Positions 55,982-64,000 of a stretch of DNA of 64,000 nucleotides are shown in pieces. Each line of letters begins with the position of its first letter. Within the stretch, counting starts at the first letter, position 1. The stretch covers positions 62,001 to 126,000 of the forward strand of contig SNWL01000004.1 in NCBI GenBank assembly GCA_004362315.1, written 5' to 3'. This DNA is from Mycobacterium sp. BK086. GTDB taxonomy: Bacteria; Actinomycetota; Actinomycetes; Mycobacteriales; Mycobacteriaceae. The notes below the pieces were generated by a model that was not told the origin of the DNA, ran no database searches, and worked only from the letters and a program-made list of their open reading frames with translations. A program made the position numbers and the translations under genes.

Positions 55982-57183
55982 TGGACACCGACACCGCCGT
56001 GCCACAACTGCCCACCGGCTACCAGCGTGACCCGTACCCGTTCTTCGCCGAGATGCGCGACGGCCCTGGGGTTTTCCGCGGCACCGTCATGGACTACTCG
56101 AAGACACCCGAGTCGCTGCGTCCCACGAACACCTTCGCCGCGGTGTCGTTCGACGCTGTCAACAAGGTGTTCCGCGACGGCAAGGTGTTCAACTCCAAGA
56201 TCTACGACGCCACCATCGGCCTGTTCATCGGCCCGTCGCTGCTCGCGATGGAAGGCAAGACGCACTGGGACCACCGCAACCTGGTCTCGGCGGCGTTCAA
56301 GTCGAAGTCGTTGTCGCGCTGGGAGCCTGAGATCGTGCGTCCGATCGTGAACGGGCTCATCGACGAGTTCATCGCCGACGGGCAGGCCGACCTGGTGAAG
56401 GCATTCACCTTTGAGTTCCCCACCCGTGTCATCACCCGACTGCTCGGGCTGCCCGAGGAGGATCTGGCCGACTTCCGGCGGCGAGCGGTCCAGTTGATCA
56501 GCTATGCGGTCAATTACAAGAAGGCATTCGAGGCGTCGGCGGCACTCAAGGAATACTTCATGGACCAGATCGACAAGCGCCGCTCGAAGCCCACCGACGA
56601 CATCATCGGCGATCTGGTGACCGCCGACATCGGCGGCGAGAAGCTCTCCGACGAGGCCATCTATTCATTCCTGCGACTGTTGCTGCCCGCCGGCCTGGAG
56701 ACCACCTACCGGTCATCGGGCAACCTGCTGTACCTGCTGCTCACCCACCCCGAACAGTTCGCCGCAGTCCAAGCCGATCGGGATCTGATCGGACCCGCGA
56801 TCGAGGAGGGTCTGCGCTACGAGACGCCGCTGACCACGGTGCAACGGTTCGCCACCGAGGACAGTGAGCTGGAAGGTGTTGCGATACCGGCTGGTTCGGT
56901 CATCGACCTGTGCATCGGGTCGGCCAACCGCGATCAGAACCGCTGGCCGAACTCCGAGGATTTCGACATCTCCCGCAAGCACACGCCCCACATCTCGTTC
57001 GCCGCGGGCGAGCACACCTGCATGGGTCTGCACCTAGCGCGGATGGAGACCAGGGTGGCCATCGAGTCACTGCTGGACCGGCTGACGAACATCACGCTGC
57101 TCGCCGACGACGACCCACACATTCACGGGCAACCGTTCCGGTCACCGACATCGCTTCCGGTGACCTTCGACGCCGTTCGCTAA
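55978..57183 (+). CDS. Cytochrome P450
   Basis: Encodes 401 aa. I-helix AGLETTYRS (oxygen-binding threonine), ExxR in the K-helix as EEGLR, and heme-ligand loop FAAGEHTCMG with Cys348. Soluble bacterial class; needs a ferredoxin that is not nearby. ATG 55978 overlaps the upstream stop; ATG 55981 is equally possible. Last gene of the Rieske operon, stop interlocked with the SDR gene (CTAA). I cannot assign a CYP family. Confidence 0.92.
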   Translation: MMDTDTAVPQLPTGYQRDPYPFFAEMRDGPGVFRGTVMDYSKTPESLRPTNTFAAVSFDAVNKVFRDGKVFNSKIYDATIGLFIGPSLLAMEGKTHWDHRNLVSAAFKSKSLSRWEPEIVRPIVNGLIDEFIADGQADLVKAFTFEFPTRVITRLLGLPEEDLADFRRRAVQLISYAVNYKKAFEASAALKEYFMDQIDKRRSKPTDDIIGDLVTADIGGEKLSDEAIYSFLRLLLPAGLETTYRSSGNLLYLLLTHPEQFAAVQADRDLIGPAIEEGLRYETPLTTVQRFATEDSELEGVAIPAGSVIDLCIGSANRDQNRWPNSEDFDISRKHTPHISFAAGEHTCMGLHLARMETRVAIESLLDRLTNITLLADDDPHIHGQPFRSPTSLPVTFDAVR

Positions 57184-58028
57184 CCTTTCCAAGGCTTGGC
57201 TTTGACGAATCCGCCCGCGTCGATACGCAATTGGGTACCGGTGATGAAGCGGGCGTCGTCACTGGCCAGGAAGACCACGGCGGCCGACACATCGTAGGGC
57301 TCGATGTAGGGCACCGGCATCGCCTGCATTGCCGGGAAGGACAGCTCGGCATCGAGCCGGGTCGGCGAGGCCAGGTCTGGCCGGAACACCCGGTACATAC
57401 CCTCGTTGTGCAGCATATCGGTGTTGACGTTCGTGGGATGCAGCGCGTTGACCCGAATCATCCTCTTGGCCAATTGGATTGACAGATCGTTGACGTAGTG
57501 GGCGACCATCTGTTTGGCCAGGCTGTAGGCCGATCCGCCGGGGCCCTGGTTGCTGGCGCTCCCCAACTGCGCGGCAAGCGATCCGGTGGCGATCACCGAC
57601 GCACCGTCGTTGAGGTGCGGCATGCTGGCCTGGATCACGTTGAACACCCCGACCAGGTCGGTGTCGATGGTGTCCGACCACGACTGCAGGGTCTGGCCCT
57701 TGCCCATCGGGCAGATGCCCGCATTGGCGACCACGATGTCGAGGTGGCCCATCTCCTCGACCGCCTCGGCGATCGTCTGCCACACCGCACCGCGTTCACG
57801 GACATCGCAGATCGTCGAGAAGACCCGCGCACCTTCCTTTTCCACCAACAGGGCGGTCTCGTCGAGGTCTTCGGGCCGAGCCAGCGGGTAGGTGTTGCCG
57901 TCGAGATCGGCGCAGATGTCGAAGATGATGACGTCGGCGCCCTCGGCGGCCAGCGCGATCGCGTGCGAACGGCCCTGTCCCCGCGCGGCTCCCGACACGA
58001 CGGCGACTTTGTTGTCCAACTTGCCCAC
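57180..58028 (-). CDS. Mycofactocin-dependent-type short-chain dehydrogenase
   Basis: Encodes 282 aa. NAD motif VSGAARGQGRSHAIALA, NAG motif VVANAGI and catalytic YSLAK. The insertion IFDICADLDGNTYPLARPEDLDETALLVEKEGARV (positions about 35-70) is typical of the SDR group whose NAD stays bound and is re-oxidised by mycofactocin. It would oxidise a secondary alcohol to a ketone. GTG 58028 follows AAGGAA; the ALDH gene ends 18 bases upstream, so the two form an operon. Confidence 0.87.
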   Translation of the reverse strand: MGKLDNKVAVVSGAARGQGRSHAIALAAEGADVIIFDICADLDGNTYPLARPEDLDETALLVEKEGARVFSTICDVRERGAVWQTIAEAVEEMGHLDIVVANAGICPMGKGQTLQSWSDTIDTDLVGVFNVIQASMPHLNDGASVIATGSLAAQLGSASNQGPGGSAYSLAKQMVAHYVNDLSIQLAKRMIRVNALHPTNVNTDMLHNEGMYRVFRPDLASPTRLDAELSFPAMQAMPVPYIEPYDVSAAVVFLASDDARFITGTQLRIDAGGFVKAKPWKG

Positions 58029-58046
58029 TGGGGTTCCTTTCAAAAG

Positions 58047-59594
58047 TCAGGACGTGCGCGGAGCGCGGTATGCGACGGTCTTGGTTTCCAGGTATTGCTG
58101 GAAACCCTCGATGCCACACTGGCGTCCGACACCGCTGTTCTTGAAGCCGCCGAACGGCGCGTCGGCACCGTAGAACATTCCCCCGTTGACACCGATCGAC
58201 CCGGTCCGGATCCGGCGTGCGACGGACATGCCGCGGTCGATCGATCCCGACAGCACCGCGCCTGCCAGTCCGTAGGCGCTGTTGTTGGCGATGCGGACGG
58301 CTTCGTCGTCGTCCCGGAACGTCAGGACCACCAGGACGGGCCCGAAGATCTCCTCTTGGGCGATCGCGGAATCCGGTTCGGCGCCGATGATCACCGTCGG
58401 CTGAACGAAATGTCCGCCGGCCAGATAGTCGGACAGGCCGTCGAAAGCTCCTCCCCCGACCACGATTTCGGCGCCGTCGCGGCGAGCCCGATCGCAGGCG
58501 TCGAGAACGCGCTGCTTCTGCTTCGCGCTGACGACGGGGCCGACGAAGGTCCCCGGCAGCGCCGGATCTCCGACCGGAATGGCCTGATAGGCCGCGGTGA
58601 TGGCGGCCAGTGCCTCCGGGTAGAGCGATTCGTGGATCACCAGTCGGGTGGTCAGCGCGCAGGCCTGCCCGGCGTGCACACACACCCCGACCGCACCGCC
58701 GATGACGTGGGCCGGGTTGGCGTCCTCGAGCACGATCAGCGCGGACTTACCGCCCAACTCCAGGAAGGTGCGCTTCATGGTGTCGGCGCCGTCGCGCATC
58801 AGCTGCTTACCGACTGCGGTGGAACCGGTGAACGAGACCATGTCCACCCGTGGGTCGGTCGCCAGCTGGCCTGCGACCTCGTTGGATGGCGTGGGGACGA
58901 CGTTCAGGACGCCGGCCGGAATGTCGGTGTGGTCGGCGACGAGCCGGCCGATGCGAGTGGCGTTCCATGGTGTGTTGGGATCCGGTTTGAGGATGACGGT
59001 GTTGCCGGTGGCCAGCGCGGGACCCAGCTTGTTGAGGATGACCTCGACGGGGTAGTTGGACGGTGTGATTGCGGCGACGACCCCGACCGGTTCCTTGACC
59101 ACGGTGCGCACATTGCGCTCACCGAACAACCCGCCGCCCTCGAGGGTTCGCTCCCAGTCGAATTCGTCGATCAGACGGGCCGGGTAGCGTAGCGACTCGG
59201 CCAGCGGCCACTCCAGCTGGGCGTCGCCCGTCGACATCACCGGGCAACCGACCTCGGCGACCAGTTCTTCTCTCAGATCTTCCTTCTCGGCTTCCAGCGC
59301 GGACTGCAGCTGGGCCAGGCACCTCTTGCGCAGCTCGGCATTGGTGGACCAGTCGGTCTCGTCGAAGGCGCGTCGGGCCGCGCCGATCGCACGGTCCATA
59401 TCGGCGGGCCCGGCGGCGGCGGCGACCCCGAGCACCCGGCCGGTGGCGGGGCTCAGATTGTCGAACTCCGCGCCGTCCTGCGCCGCGGACAGTTTTCCGT
59501 CGATCAGCATCCGGGTCTCGGCCCGCTGCGCCGCACGCAACCCGAGCTCGACGCTCGTCGCACCCTGCTCGCCCACTACAGGCACCACCTTCAT
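58047..59594 (-). CDS. NAD(P)-dependent aldehyde dehydrogenase
   Basis: Encodes 515 aa. Catalytic motifs LELGGKSALIV (general base Glu) and HAGQACALTTR (nucleophile Cys), plus cofactor motifs ITPSNYPVEVILNKLGPALATGN (in part) and FTGSTAVGKQLM. Oxidises an aldehyde to an acid. Start ATG 59594 lies 15 bases from the shared dyad. First gene of the ALDH-SDR operon. Confidence 0.93.
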   Translation of the reverse strand: MKVVPVVGEQGATSVELGLRAAQRAETRMLIDGKLSAAQDGAEFDNLSPATGRVLGVAAAAGPADMDRAIGAARRAFDETDWSTNAELRKRCLAQLQSALEAEKEDLREELVAEVGCPVMSTGDAQLEWPLAESLRYPARLIDEFDWERTLEGGGLFGERNVRTVVKEPVGVVAAITPSNYPVEVILNKLGPALATGNTVILKPDPNTPWNATRIGRLVADHTDIPAGVLNVVPTPSNEVAGQLATDPRVDMVSFTGSTAVGKQLMRDGADTMKRTFLELGGKSALIVLEDANPAHVIGGAVGVCVHAGQACALTTRLVIHESLYPEALAAITAAYQAIPVGDPALPGTFVGPVVSAKQKQRVLDACDRARRDGAEIVVGGGAFDGLSDYLAGGHFVQPTVIIGAEPDSAIAQEEIFGPVLVVLTFRDDDEAVRIANNSAYGLAGAVLSGSIDRGMSVARRIRTGSIGVNGGMFYGADAPFGGFKNSGVGRQCGIEGFQQYLETKTVAYRAPRTS

Positions 59595-59609
59595 GTTCTG
59601 GGACGGTCA

Positions 59610-59626
59610 ACTGTAAAGGTTACAGT
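59610..59626. promoter_or_regulatory. Shared-operator copy 4 (perfect): ACTGTAA-AGG-TTACAGT
   Basis: Perfect 7-bp arms with a 3-base centre between the divergent ALDH and CoA-transferase genes. TACAGT hexamers on both strands sit inside the dyad, well placed as -10 elements (predicted leader of about 9 bases for ALDH, about 87 for the CoA transferase). Confidence 0.8.
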
Positions 59627-59719
59627 AGGAAACTGCAGCAGTCTCGGGGCCCATTCCCCGGCCCGCGGAAGCCGGAGTGTGAGAATGTGGTTACCACCGC
59701 ACGAGAATGGGAGATCGCG

Positions 59720-60943
59720 TTGATCAAGGTGATGGATGGCATCCGAGTACTGGAGGTCGCGCAGTTCACGTTCGTGCCGGCGGCAGGGGCGATCCTGGCC
59801 GACTGGGGCGCCGACGTCATCAAGATCGAGCACCCGGTTCGCGGGGACACCCAGCGCGGCTTCATCAACATGGGCGGCTTTCAGCTCGACCCCAACCGGC
59901 ACCCCCTGATCGAGCACCCCAACCGGGGTAAGCGCAGCGTCGGCATCGACGTGTCCACGCCAGAGGGTCAGGAGGTGCTCTACGAGATCGCCAAGACGGC
60001 CGACGTCTTCCTGACCAACTACATGCCTGCGCAGCGCCAGAAGAACAAGTTCGATATCGAGCACATCCGCGCGGTGAATCCGAACATCATCTACGCCCGC
60101 GGCAGCGCCTACGGCGACAAGGGCCCCGAGCGAGGGGTGGGCGGCTTCGACGGCACCGCATTCTGGACGCGCAGCGGCGTCGGCCATGCCCTGACTCCAG
60201 AGGAACTCGGAGGCGCACTCCCCCAAGGCATTCCGGCGTTCGGTGATTCGATCGGCGGCATGAACATCGCAGGCGGCATCTCCGCGGCACTGTTCCACCG
60301 GGAACGCACCGGCGAAGCGGTCGAGCTCGACGTGTCGCTGCTGAGCACCGCGTGGTGGGCCGCGGGTGCCAGCGTCACCCAGGGTATGGAGACCGGGGAG
60401 ACCATGCGGTCGCTGATGCCGGGCACCACCACATCGGTCAACCCGTTCATGGCCAACTACCTGACCTCGGACGGCGGCACCATCAACCTGTGCATCGTCA
60501 GCCCGACCGGATACATCCGGGACACGTGGGAGCATCTCGGCCTGCCCGAACTCGCCGACGACCCACGGTTCTCCGATGTGATGCCGCTGATCCAGAATGC
60601 CGAAGCCGGCGTGGAACTCATCGCCGAGGCGATCGCCGCCAAGCCGTTCGAGTACTGGCGCCAGCACCTCAAGACGATGAAGGGTCAGTGGGCGCCCTTC
60701 CAAAGCCTGGTCGATCTGGCCACCGACGAGCAGGCCATCGCCAACGACATGATCGTCGAAGTGGAGTCCGCCGACGGCGGGGCGCCGTTCAAGGTGGTCC
60801 GCGGACCTGTGCAGTTCAACCACGAGCCGCTGGAGACCACCCGCGCGCCTCAGGCCAGCGAGCACACCGAGATCGTGTTGATGGAGATCGGCATCGACTG
60901 GGACCGGATTGAGGCGCTCAAGGAGTCGGGCGCGATCGCTTAG
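59720..60943 (+). CDS. Family III CoA transferase (CaiB/BaiF)
   Basis: Encodes 407 aa. Typical start GIRVLEVAQFTFVPAAGAILADWGADVIKIEHP (in part) and body RGKRSVGIDVSTPEGQ, ARGSAYGDKGPE, GGISAALFHRERTGE, ELDVSLL. It moves CoA onto an acid, fitting activation of the product of the adjacent aldehyde dehydrogenase. TTG 59720 follows GGGAG by six bases; GTG 59729 and ATG 59732 are alternatives. Stop interlocks with the molybdoenzyme gene (TTAG). Confidence 0.86.
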   Translation: MIKVMDGIRVLEVAQFTFVPAAGAILADWGADVIKIEHPVRGDTQRGFINMGGFQLDPNRHPLIEHPNRGKRSVGIDVSTPEGQEVLYEIAKTADVFLTNYMPAQRQKNKFDIEHIRAVNPNIIYARGSAYGDKGPERGVGGFDGTAFWTRSGVGHALTPEELGGALPQGIPAFGDSIGGMNIAGGISAALFHRERTGEAVELDVSLLSTAWWAAGASVTQGMETGETMRSLMPGTTTSVNPFMANYLTSDGGTINLCIVSPTGYIRDTWEHLGLPELADDPRFSDVMPLIQNAEAGVELIAEAIAAKPFEYWRQHLKTMKGQWAPFQSLVDLATDEQAIANDMIVEVESADGGAPFKVVRGPVQFNHEPLETTRAPQASEHTEIVLMEIGIDWDRIEALKESGAIA

Positions 60944-63138
60944 CTGGTCACGGCCTCACGGACCCTCTCGACGCGAACCGGGACGCCGGTCAGCCACGCC
61001 ATGCCCGACAACGCCTCGACGTCCTCGGGCGCGCTCGACGTCAGCCGGTTGACGTTGGAGCCACCCGCCCGGTTGGCCAGTTTCCACGTCCCGGTTCCGG
61101 TGTGCCCCCAGCCGTGCGGCACGGCGATCACACCGGCCATCAGATCTTTGGTGATCATCACCTCGACGGTGATCTCGCCGTAAGGCGACGACACCCGCAC
61201 CACATCACCGTCAGCGATGCTCATCTCGGCCGCATCGTCTGCGTGGATGAGTGCGCGGTGCCCGCGCTCGCCCCGCATCAGCAGCGGCGAGTTGTGCATC
61301 CACGAGTTCTCCGAGCGCGGCTCCCGCATACCGATCATCCGCAACGGATAGCCGTCGGGATGGCCTGCGCGCGACAGCTTGTCGACCTCGGAGGCTATCC
61401 CGCTGTGGCGCAGCCGGATACGGCGCGACAGGTAGGCCACCGAATTGCGCAGCACCCCGGTGCGGATATGCGGTGCCACGACCACACCGTGCGGGTGTTC
61501 CTCGGTCAGTCGGCGATGCGTGAGGCCGCCGCGACGCAGCCCGAACAGGTCGCCACCCTGTGACGTCCTGATCAGAGCGTCGATCATCAGTCGAGGTTTG
61601 AGAGCTACCCCGAAGCGGCCCAATATCTTTCGCATGCCCCCGAGTACTGCGAACGCGCGCACATCGCTGGCCATCCGGACCATGAGATCGGAGACGATGT
61701 CCCATTCCGAACGGGCCTCGCCGGCCGGCGCGACGACCGCTTCGGTGGCCTGCCGGAACGGCGTGGCCTGGAAGGCCTGGAATGTGTACGGGAAGTCGTC
61801 GCGTTCGTACATCGTGGTCACCGGCAGGATGTAGTCGCATCGGCCGGTCGTCTCGGTGACGTAGAAGTCAAGGGCCACAGACAGTTCCAGGGAATCGAAG
61901 GCCGCTTCGAGCTCGTCACCGTTGGGCACCGACAACACCGGGTTGCCCGCTGAGACGAACATCGCCCGGATCTGCCGATCGCCCGGCGTGGCGATCTCCT
62001 TGGCCATCAGCGCGGCCGGTTCCATCGCGACGGAGATGGGGATCCCGCCGATCCGAGACCTGTTGCGATACGACCGGCGCATCGCAAGGCCCATCATCGT
62101 GGCCTGCCAGCGACCGCCGACGGTCTCCATCGAACTGAACACCGACCCGCCAGGAGCATCGAGATTGCCCGCGACGAGGTTCACCGCATCGATCAGGTAG
62201 GTGGTCAGCGTGCCGTACCGGCCGACGCAGGTCCCGAGCCTGCCGTAGACGGCCGCTCGCGGTTCGCGCGCCAAGTCCCGCGCGAGCGCGCGGACACTGT
62301 CCGCGTCGATGCCGGTGTGGGCCGCGGTGAACTCCGGGGTGAACCGCGCGCACAGCGACTGTAGCCATTCCAGGCCGTCGGCCTGTGTTTTCACCCGCGC
62401 GGTGTCGACCAGGCCCTCGGCGAACATCACCTGCAGAAGCGAGAGCAGCAGGAAGGAGTCGGCGTCGGGCACGATACCCAGCCATTCGAACTGGGCCGCG
62501 GTCTCGGTCTTGCGAGGATCGACCACGACGACTCGTCCGCCCCGCTTGACGATATCGTGCATGCGGTCCTTGATCCGCGGCGCGGTCAGGAAACTGCCAT
62601 GGGAGACAACGGGATTGGCTCCCATCATCACCAGAAGCTCGGTGCGGGTCAGATCGGGAATCGGCACCGACGTCGGCGCACCGTACAGCATCTGGCTGGC
62701 GATCAGCCTGCTGTTGGTGTCTTGAGACGATGCCGTGAAGTAGTGGCTGTCGCGCCCGAGGCTCTTGATGAAGCCCAGCGCCGCGAACGTATGCGCGTAG
62801 CTGAAGGCCCCTGGGTTGCCCATGTACCAGCCGACCGCCCCCGATCCGCGGGCCGTGAGGATCGCGGTCAGCCGGGCGGCGATATCCGAGAGTGCCTCGT
62901 CCCAACTGACCTGCACATACCCGTTCGGGGTCTTGCGCAGGGGCGTCGTGACCCGGTCCGGATCGTTCTGCACCTCGGTGAACGCGATGCCCTTCTGGCA
63001 GGCGAAACCCGCGGAGAGCGGGTGGTCTTTGTCCGGGCGCAGGGCCGTCAGACGGCCGTCCTCGACGGTGGCCACCATGCCGCACAGCGGCTCGCAGATC
63101 CGGCAGAACGTGGTCTTGTGCTCGATGTTCGACGCCAC
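60940..63138 (-). CDS. Molybdopterin oxidoreductase (DMSO-reductase/formate-dehydrogenase superfamily)
   Basis: Encodes 732 aa. N-terminal [4Fe-4S] ligands Cys12, 15, 19 and 47 (CRICEPLC ... FACQKG). Bis-MGD binding regions YMGNPGAFSYAH, MMGANPVVSHG, VVVVDPRKTETA and the C-terminal domain VIAVPHGWGHTG. No signal peptide, so cytoplasmic. Mo-ligand not identifiable by eye. No subunit partner is adjacent. GTG 63138 is the best start because the cluster begins only 11 residues in. It requires the cofactor made by the moa genes earlier in the window. A near-perfect shared dyad is 13 bases upstream. Confidence 0.88.
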   Translation of the reverse strand: MASNIEHKTTFCRICEPLCGMVATVEDGRLTALRPDKDHPLSAGFACQKGIAFTEVQNDPDRVTTPLRKTPNGYVQVSWDEALSDIAARLTAILTARGSGAVGWYMGNPGAFSYAHTFAALGFIKSLGRDSHYFTASSQDTNSRLIASQMLYGAPTSVPIPDLTRTELLVMMGANPVVSHGSFLTAPRIKDRMHDIVKRGGRVVVVDPRKTETAAQFEWLGIVPDADSFLLLSLLQVMFAEGLVDTARVKTQADGLEWLQSLCARFTPEFTAAHTGIDADSVRALARDLAREPRAAVYGRLGTCVGRYGTLTTYLIDAVNLVAGNLDAPGGSVFSSMETVGGRWQATMMGLAMRRSYRNRSRIGGIPISVAMEPAALMAKEIATPGDRQIRAMFVSAGNPVLSVPNGDELEAAFDSLELSVALDFYVTETTGRCDYILPVTTMYERDDFPYTFQAFQATPFRQATEAVVAPAGEARSEWDIVSDLMVRMASDVRAFAVLGGMRKILGRFGVALKPRLMIDALIRTSQGGDLFGLRRGGLTHRRLTEEHPHGVVVAPHIRTGVLRNSVAYLSRRIRLRHSGIASEVDKLSRAGHPDGYPLRMIGMREPRSENSWMHNSPLLMRGERGHRALIHADDAAEMSIADGDVVRVSSPYGEITVEVMITKDLMAGVIAVPHGWGHTGTGTWKLANRAGGSNVNRLTSSAPEDVEALSGMAWLTGVPVRVERVREAVTS

Positions 63139-63150
63139 ACTCCCGACAAT

Positions 63151-63167
63151 ACTGTGAGTCTTACAGT
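63151..63167. promoter_or_regulatory. Shared-operator copy 5: ACTGTGA-GTC-TTACAGT
   Basis: Thirteen of 14 defined bases match the consensus. It lies between the divergent molybdoenzyme and SCP2 genes; TACAGT at 63162-63167 could be the -10 for the rightward transcript. Confidence 0.75.
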
Positions 63168-63267
63168 TGTTCTCTCTTTTTCGGACAGGAGGGCCTCCGT
63201 ACCCCTTCGGGGATACAAACAGTCCCCACTCGGGTCTGACCGGGAGGCCACGGTCGGTGGTTGCATC

Positions 63268-63711
63268 GTGAGCATCGCGACAACCGAGCTGAAAGCGACT
63301 GGGACCATGGGCTTTTTCACCGATCAGGCAGAACTCGACACATACATCGGCGGGGTGTTCCGCGAGGCCGGCGAACACCCGGAATCGGGTCCCAAGCTCA
63401 AGGCCGCCAACATCGTCATGCGAGTGATCTACACCGACCCGGACTGCGAGATGACGATGGCGTTTCGCGACGACTACCAGGTCATCTCCGGCCCCACCGA
63501 CGTCAAGGCCGATGTCACACTGCTGATGCGCGGGGATACCGCAGACCAGTTCTGGCGCGGCGACTACAACCTGGCGATCGGACTGGCCAAGGGCCAGGTC
63601 AAGGCCAAGGGGCCGGTGAACAAGATCCTGAAGCTCGTTCCGCTCACCAAGCCGCTGTTTCCGATGTACCGCAGCAAGATCGCCGAGAAGGACGCCGCCG
63701 CCAATGCCTGA
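63268..63711 (+). CDS. SCP2 sterol-transfer-family protein
   Basis: Encodes 147 aa from GTG 63268 or 134 aa from ATG 63307 (MGFFTDQAELDTYIGG). SCP2 fold: IVMRVIYTDPDCEMTMAFRDDY, DVTLLMRGDTADQFWRGDYNLAIGLAKGQVKAKGP (in part). Such proteins bind lipids or hydrophobic acyl-CoAs and support steroid-like catabolism. Overlaps the next gene by eight bases. Confidence 0.82.
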   Translation: MSIATTELKATGTMGFFTDQAELDTYIGGVFREAGEHPESGPKLKAANIVMRVIYTDPDCEMTMAFRDDYQVISGPTDVKADVTLLMRGDTADQFWRGDYNLAIGLAKGQVKAKGPVNKILKLVPLTKPLFPMYRSKIAEKDAAANA

Positions 63712-64000
63712 CGTCATGCGAGCCGCGGTGCTGCGAGCACCGCATGAGGTCGAGGTGGCCGAGGTCCCGGTCCCCACGATCACCAACCCCACCGACGTCC
63801 TCGTTCGCGTGGAGCAGACCGCCATCTGCGGGACCGATCTGCACCCGTACGAGGGCCGCCTGGAGGTCGAGCCCGACATCGTGCTCGGACACGAATTCCT
63901 GGGGACCGTGGTCGCCGCCGGGGATGCGGTGGGACAGTTCTCCGTCGGTGACCGCGTGGTGAGTTCGTGTGTGGTCAGCTGCGGATCCTGCTATCAGTGC
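63704..64000 (+). CDS. Zinc-dependent alcohol dehydrogenase, N-terminal part (runs off window)
   Basis: The first 99 residues are visible. Catalytic-zinc ligands in AICGTDLHPYEG (Cys) and VLGHEFLG (His/Glu), and the start of the structural-zinc lobe CGSCYQC. Medium-chain dehydrogenase family; oxidises an alcohol to an aldehyde or ketone with NAD(P). ATG 63704 overlaps the SCP2 gene, so it is in the same operon and predicted regulon. NAD domain is outside the window. Confidence 0.9.
   Translation, partial: MPDVMRAAVLRAPHEVEVAEVPVPTITNPTDVLVRVEQTAICGTDLHPYEGRLEVEPDIVLGHEFLGTVVAAGDAVGQFSVGDRVVSSCVVSCGSCYQC

Noticed and set aside
63139-63879. Extended N-terminus of the molybdoenzyme to a 979-residue protein
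   Set aside because: The extension would be antisense to the SCP2 and ADH genes and would cover the shared operator; the iron-sulfur motif lies right after GTG 63138.

Overview
This 64 kb window is chromosomal DNA of a high-GC actinobacterium, almost certainly an environmental Mycolicibacterium (fast-growing mycobacterium). Evidence: the gene order fprB - AurF-like diiron protein - serC - sepH - DUF2537 - SpoU methyltransferase - MarR - DUF2530, then DUF3027/MFS/DUF2771, cspB, moaA2-moaD2-rpfA-moaE2-mog-moaC2, helicase-associated protein-xpb, fadB-fadA, dapC, far-like CoA transferase and SRPBCC proteins matches (inverted) the M. tuberculosis block around Rv0854-Rv0886 as I recall it. A PE-PPE-domain hydrolase, many F420-type luciferase-like enzymes, a mycofactocin-type SDR and a DUF222 HNH protein with a mycobacterial SOS box fit the same assignment. 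No rRNA, tRNA, CRISPR array, prophage or insertion sequence was recognised.

Layout. 1-21.4 kb is conserved core: serine biosynthesis, cell division (SepH), RNA methylation, molybdenum-cofactor synthesis wrapped around the resuscitation factor rpfA (with a Crp-type site and a probable cyclic-di-AMP riboswitch in its leader), and the XPB helicase. It carries a small accessory pair, a haloalkane-dehalogenase-like hydrolase and an HxlR regulator, plus a glutathionyl-hydroquinone-reductase-like protein. 21.5-31.1 kb is an accessory insert between xpb and fadBA: a secreted PE-PPE-domain hydrolase, a lipid-transfer/thiolase-like protein with its DUF35 partner, an LLM enzyme, an amidase, an AMP-dependent ligase, a methyltransferase and a DUF3060 protein, with a structured, low-GC gene-free stretch at 27.35-27.87 kb. 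31.1-38.5 kb returns to core: fadB-fadA, a secreted C39-like protein, dapC, two SRPBCC proteins and a family III CoA transferase. 38.5-43.3 kb is mixed: UBP zinc finger, SnoaL, TetR/DUF2834 pair, old yellow enzyme, SOS-controlled HNH protein.

43.3-64 kb is a dense catabolic region and the most interesting part. It encodes four LLM flavin oxidoreductases, a carboxyltransferase, an aminoglycoside-phosphotransferase-fold kinase, a TetR regulator, a Baeyer-Villiger-like monooxygenase with an alpha/beta hydrolase, a Rieske oxygenase, a P450, a degenerate isochorismatase-fold protein, a mycofactocin-type SDR, an aldehyde dehydrogenase, a family III CoA transferase, a molybdopterin oxidoreductase, an SCP2 protein and a zinc alcohol dehydrogenase. 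Five divergent intergenic regions here carry the same 17-bp dyad, consensus ACTGTAA-N3-TTACAGT, placed over likely -10 hexamers. I infer one undescribed regulon that oxidises an alicyclic or terpenoid-like substrate: hydroxylation, alcohol to ketone, ring oxygenation, lactone hydrolysis, oxidation to the acid, CoA activation. The substrate and regulator are not determinable from sequence alone.

Tail-to-tail gene pairs overlap unusually often: seven share exactly four bases through interlocked stop codons. Several starts look leaderless, with a TANNNT hexamer 6-8 bases before the start codon.
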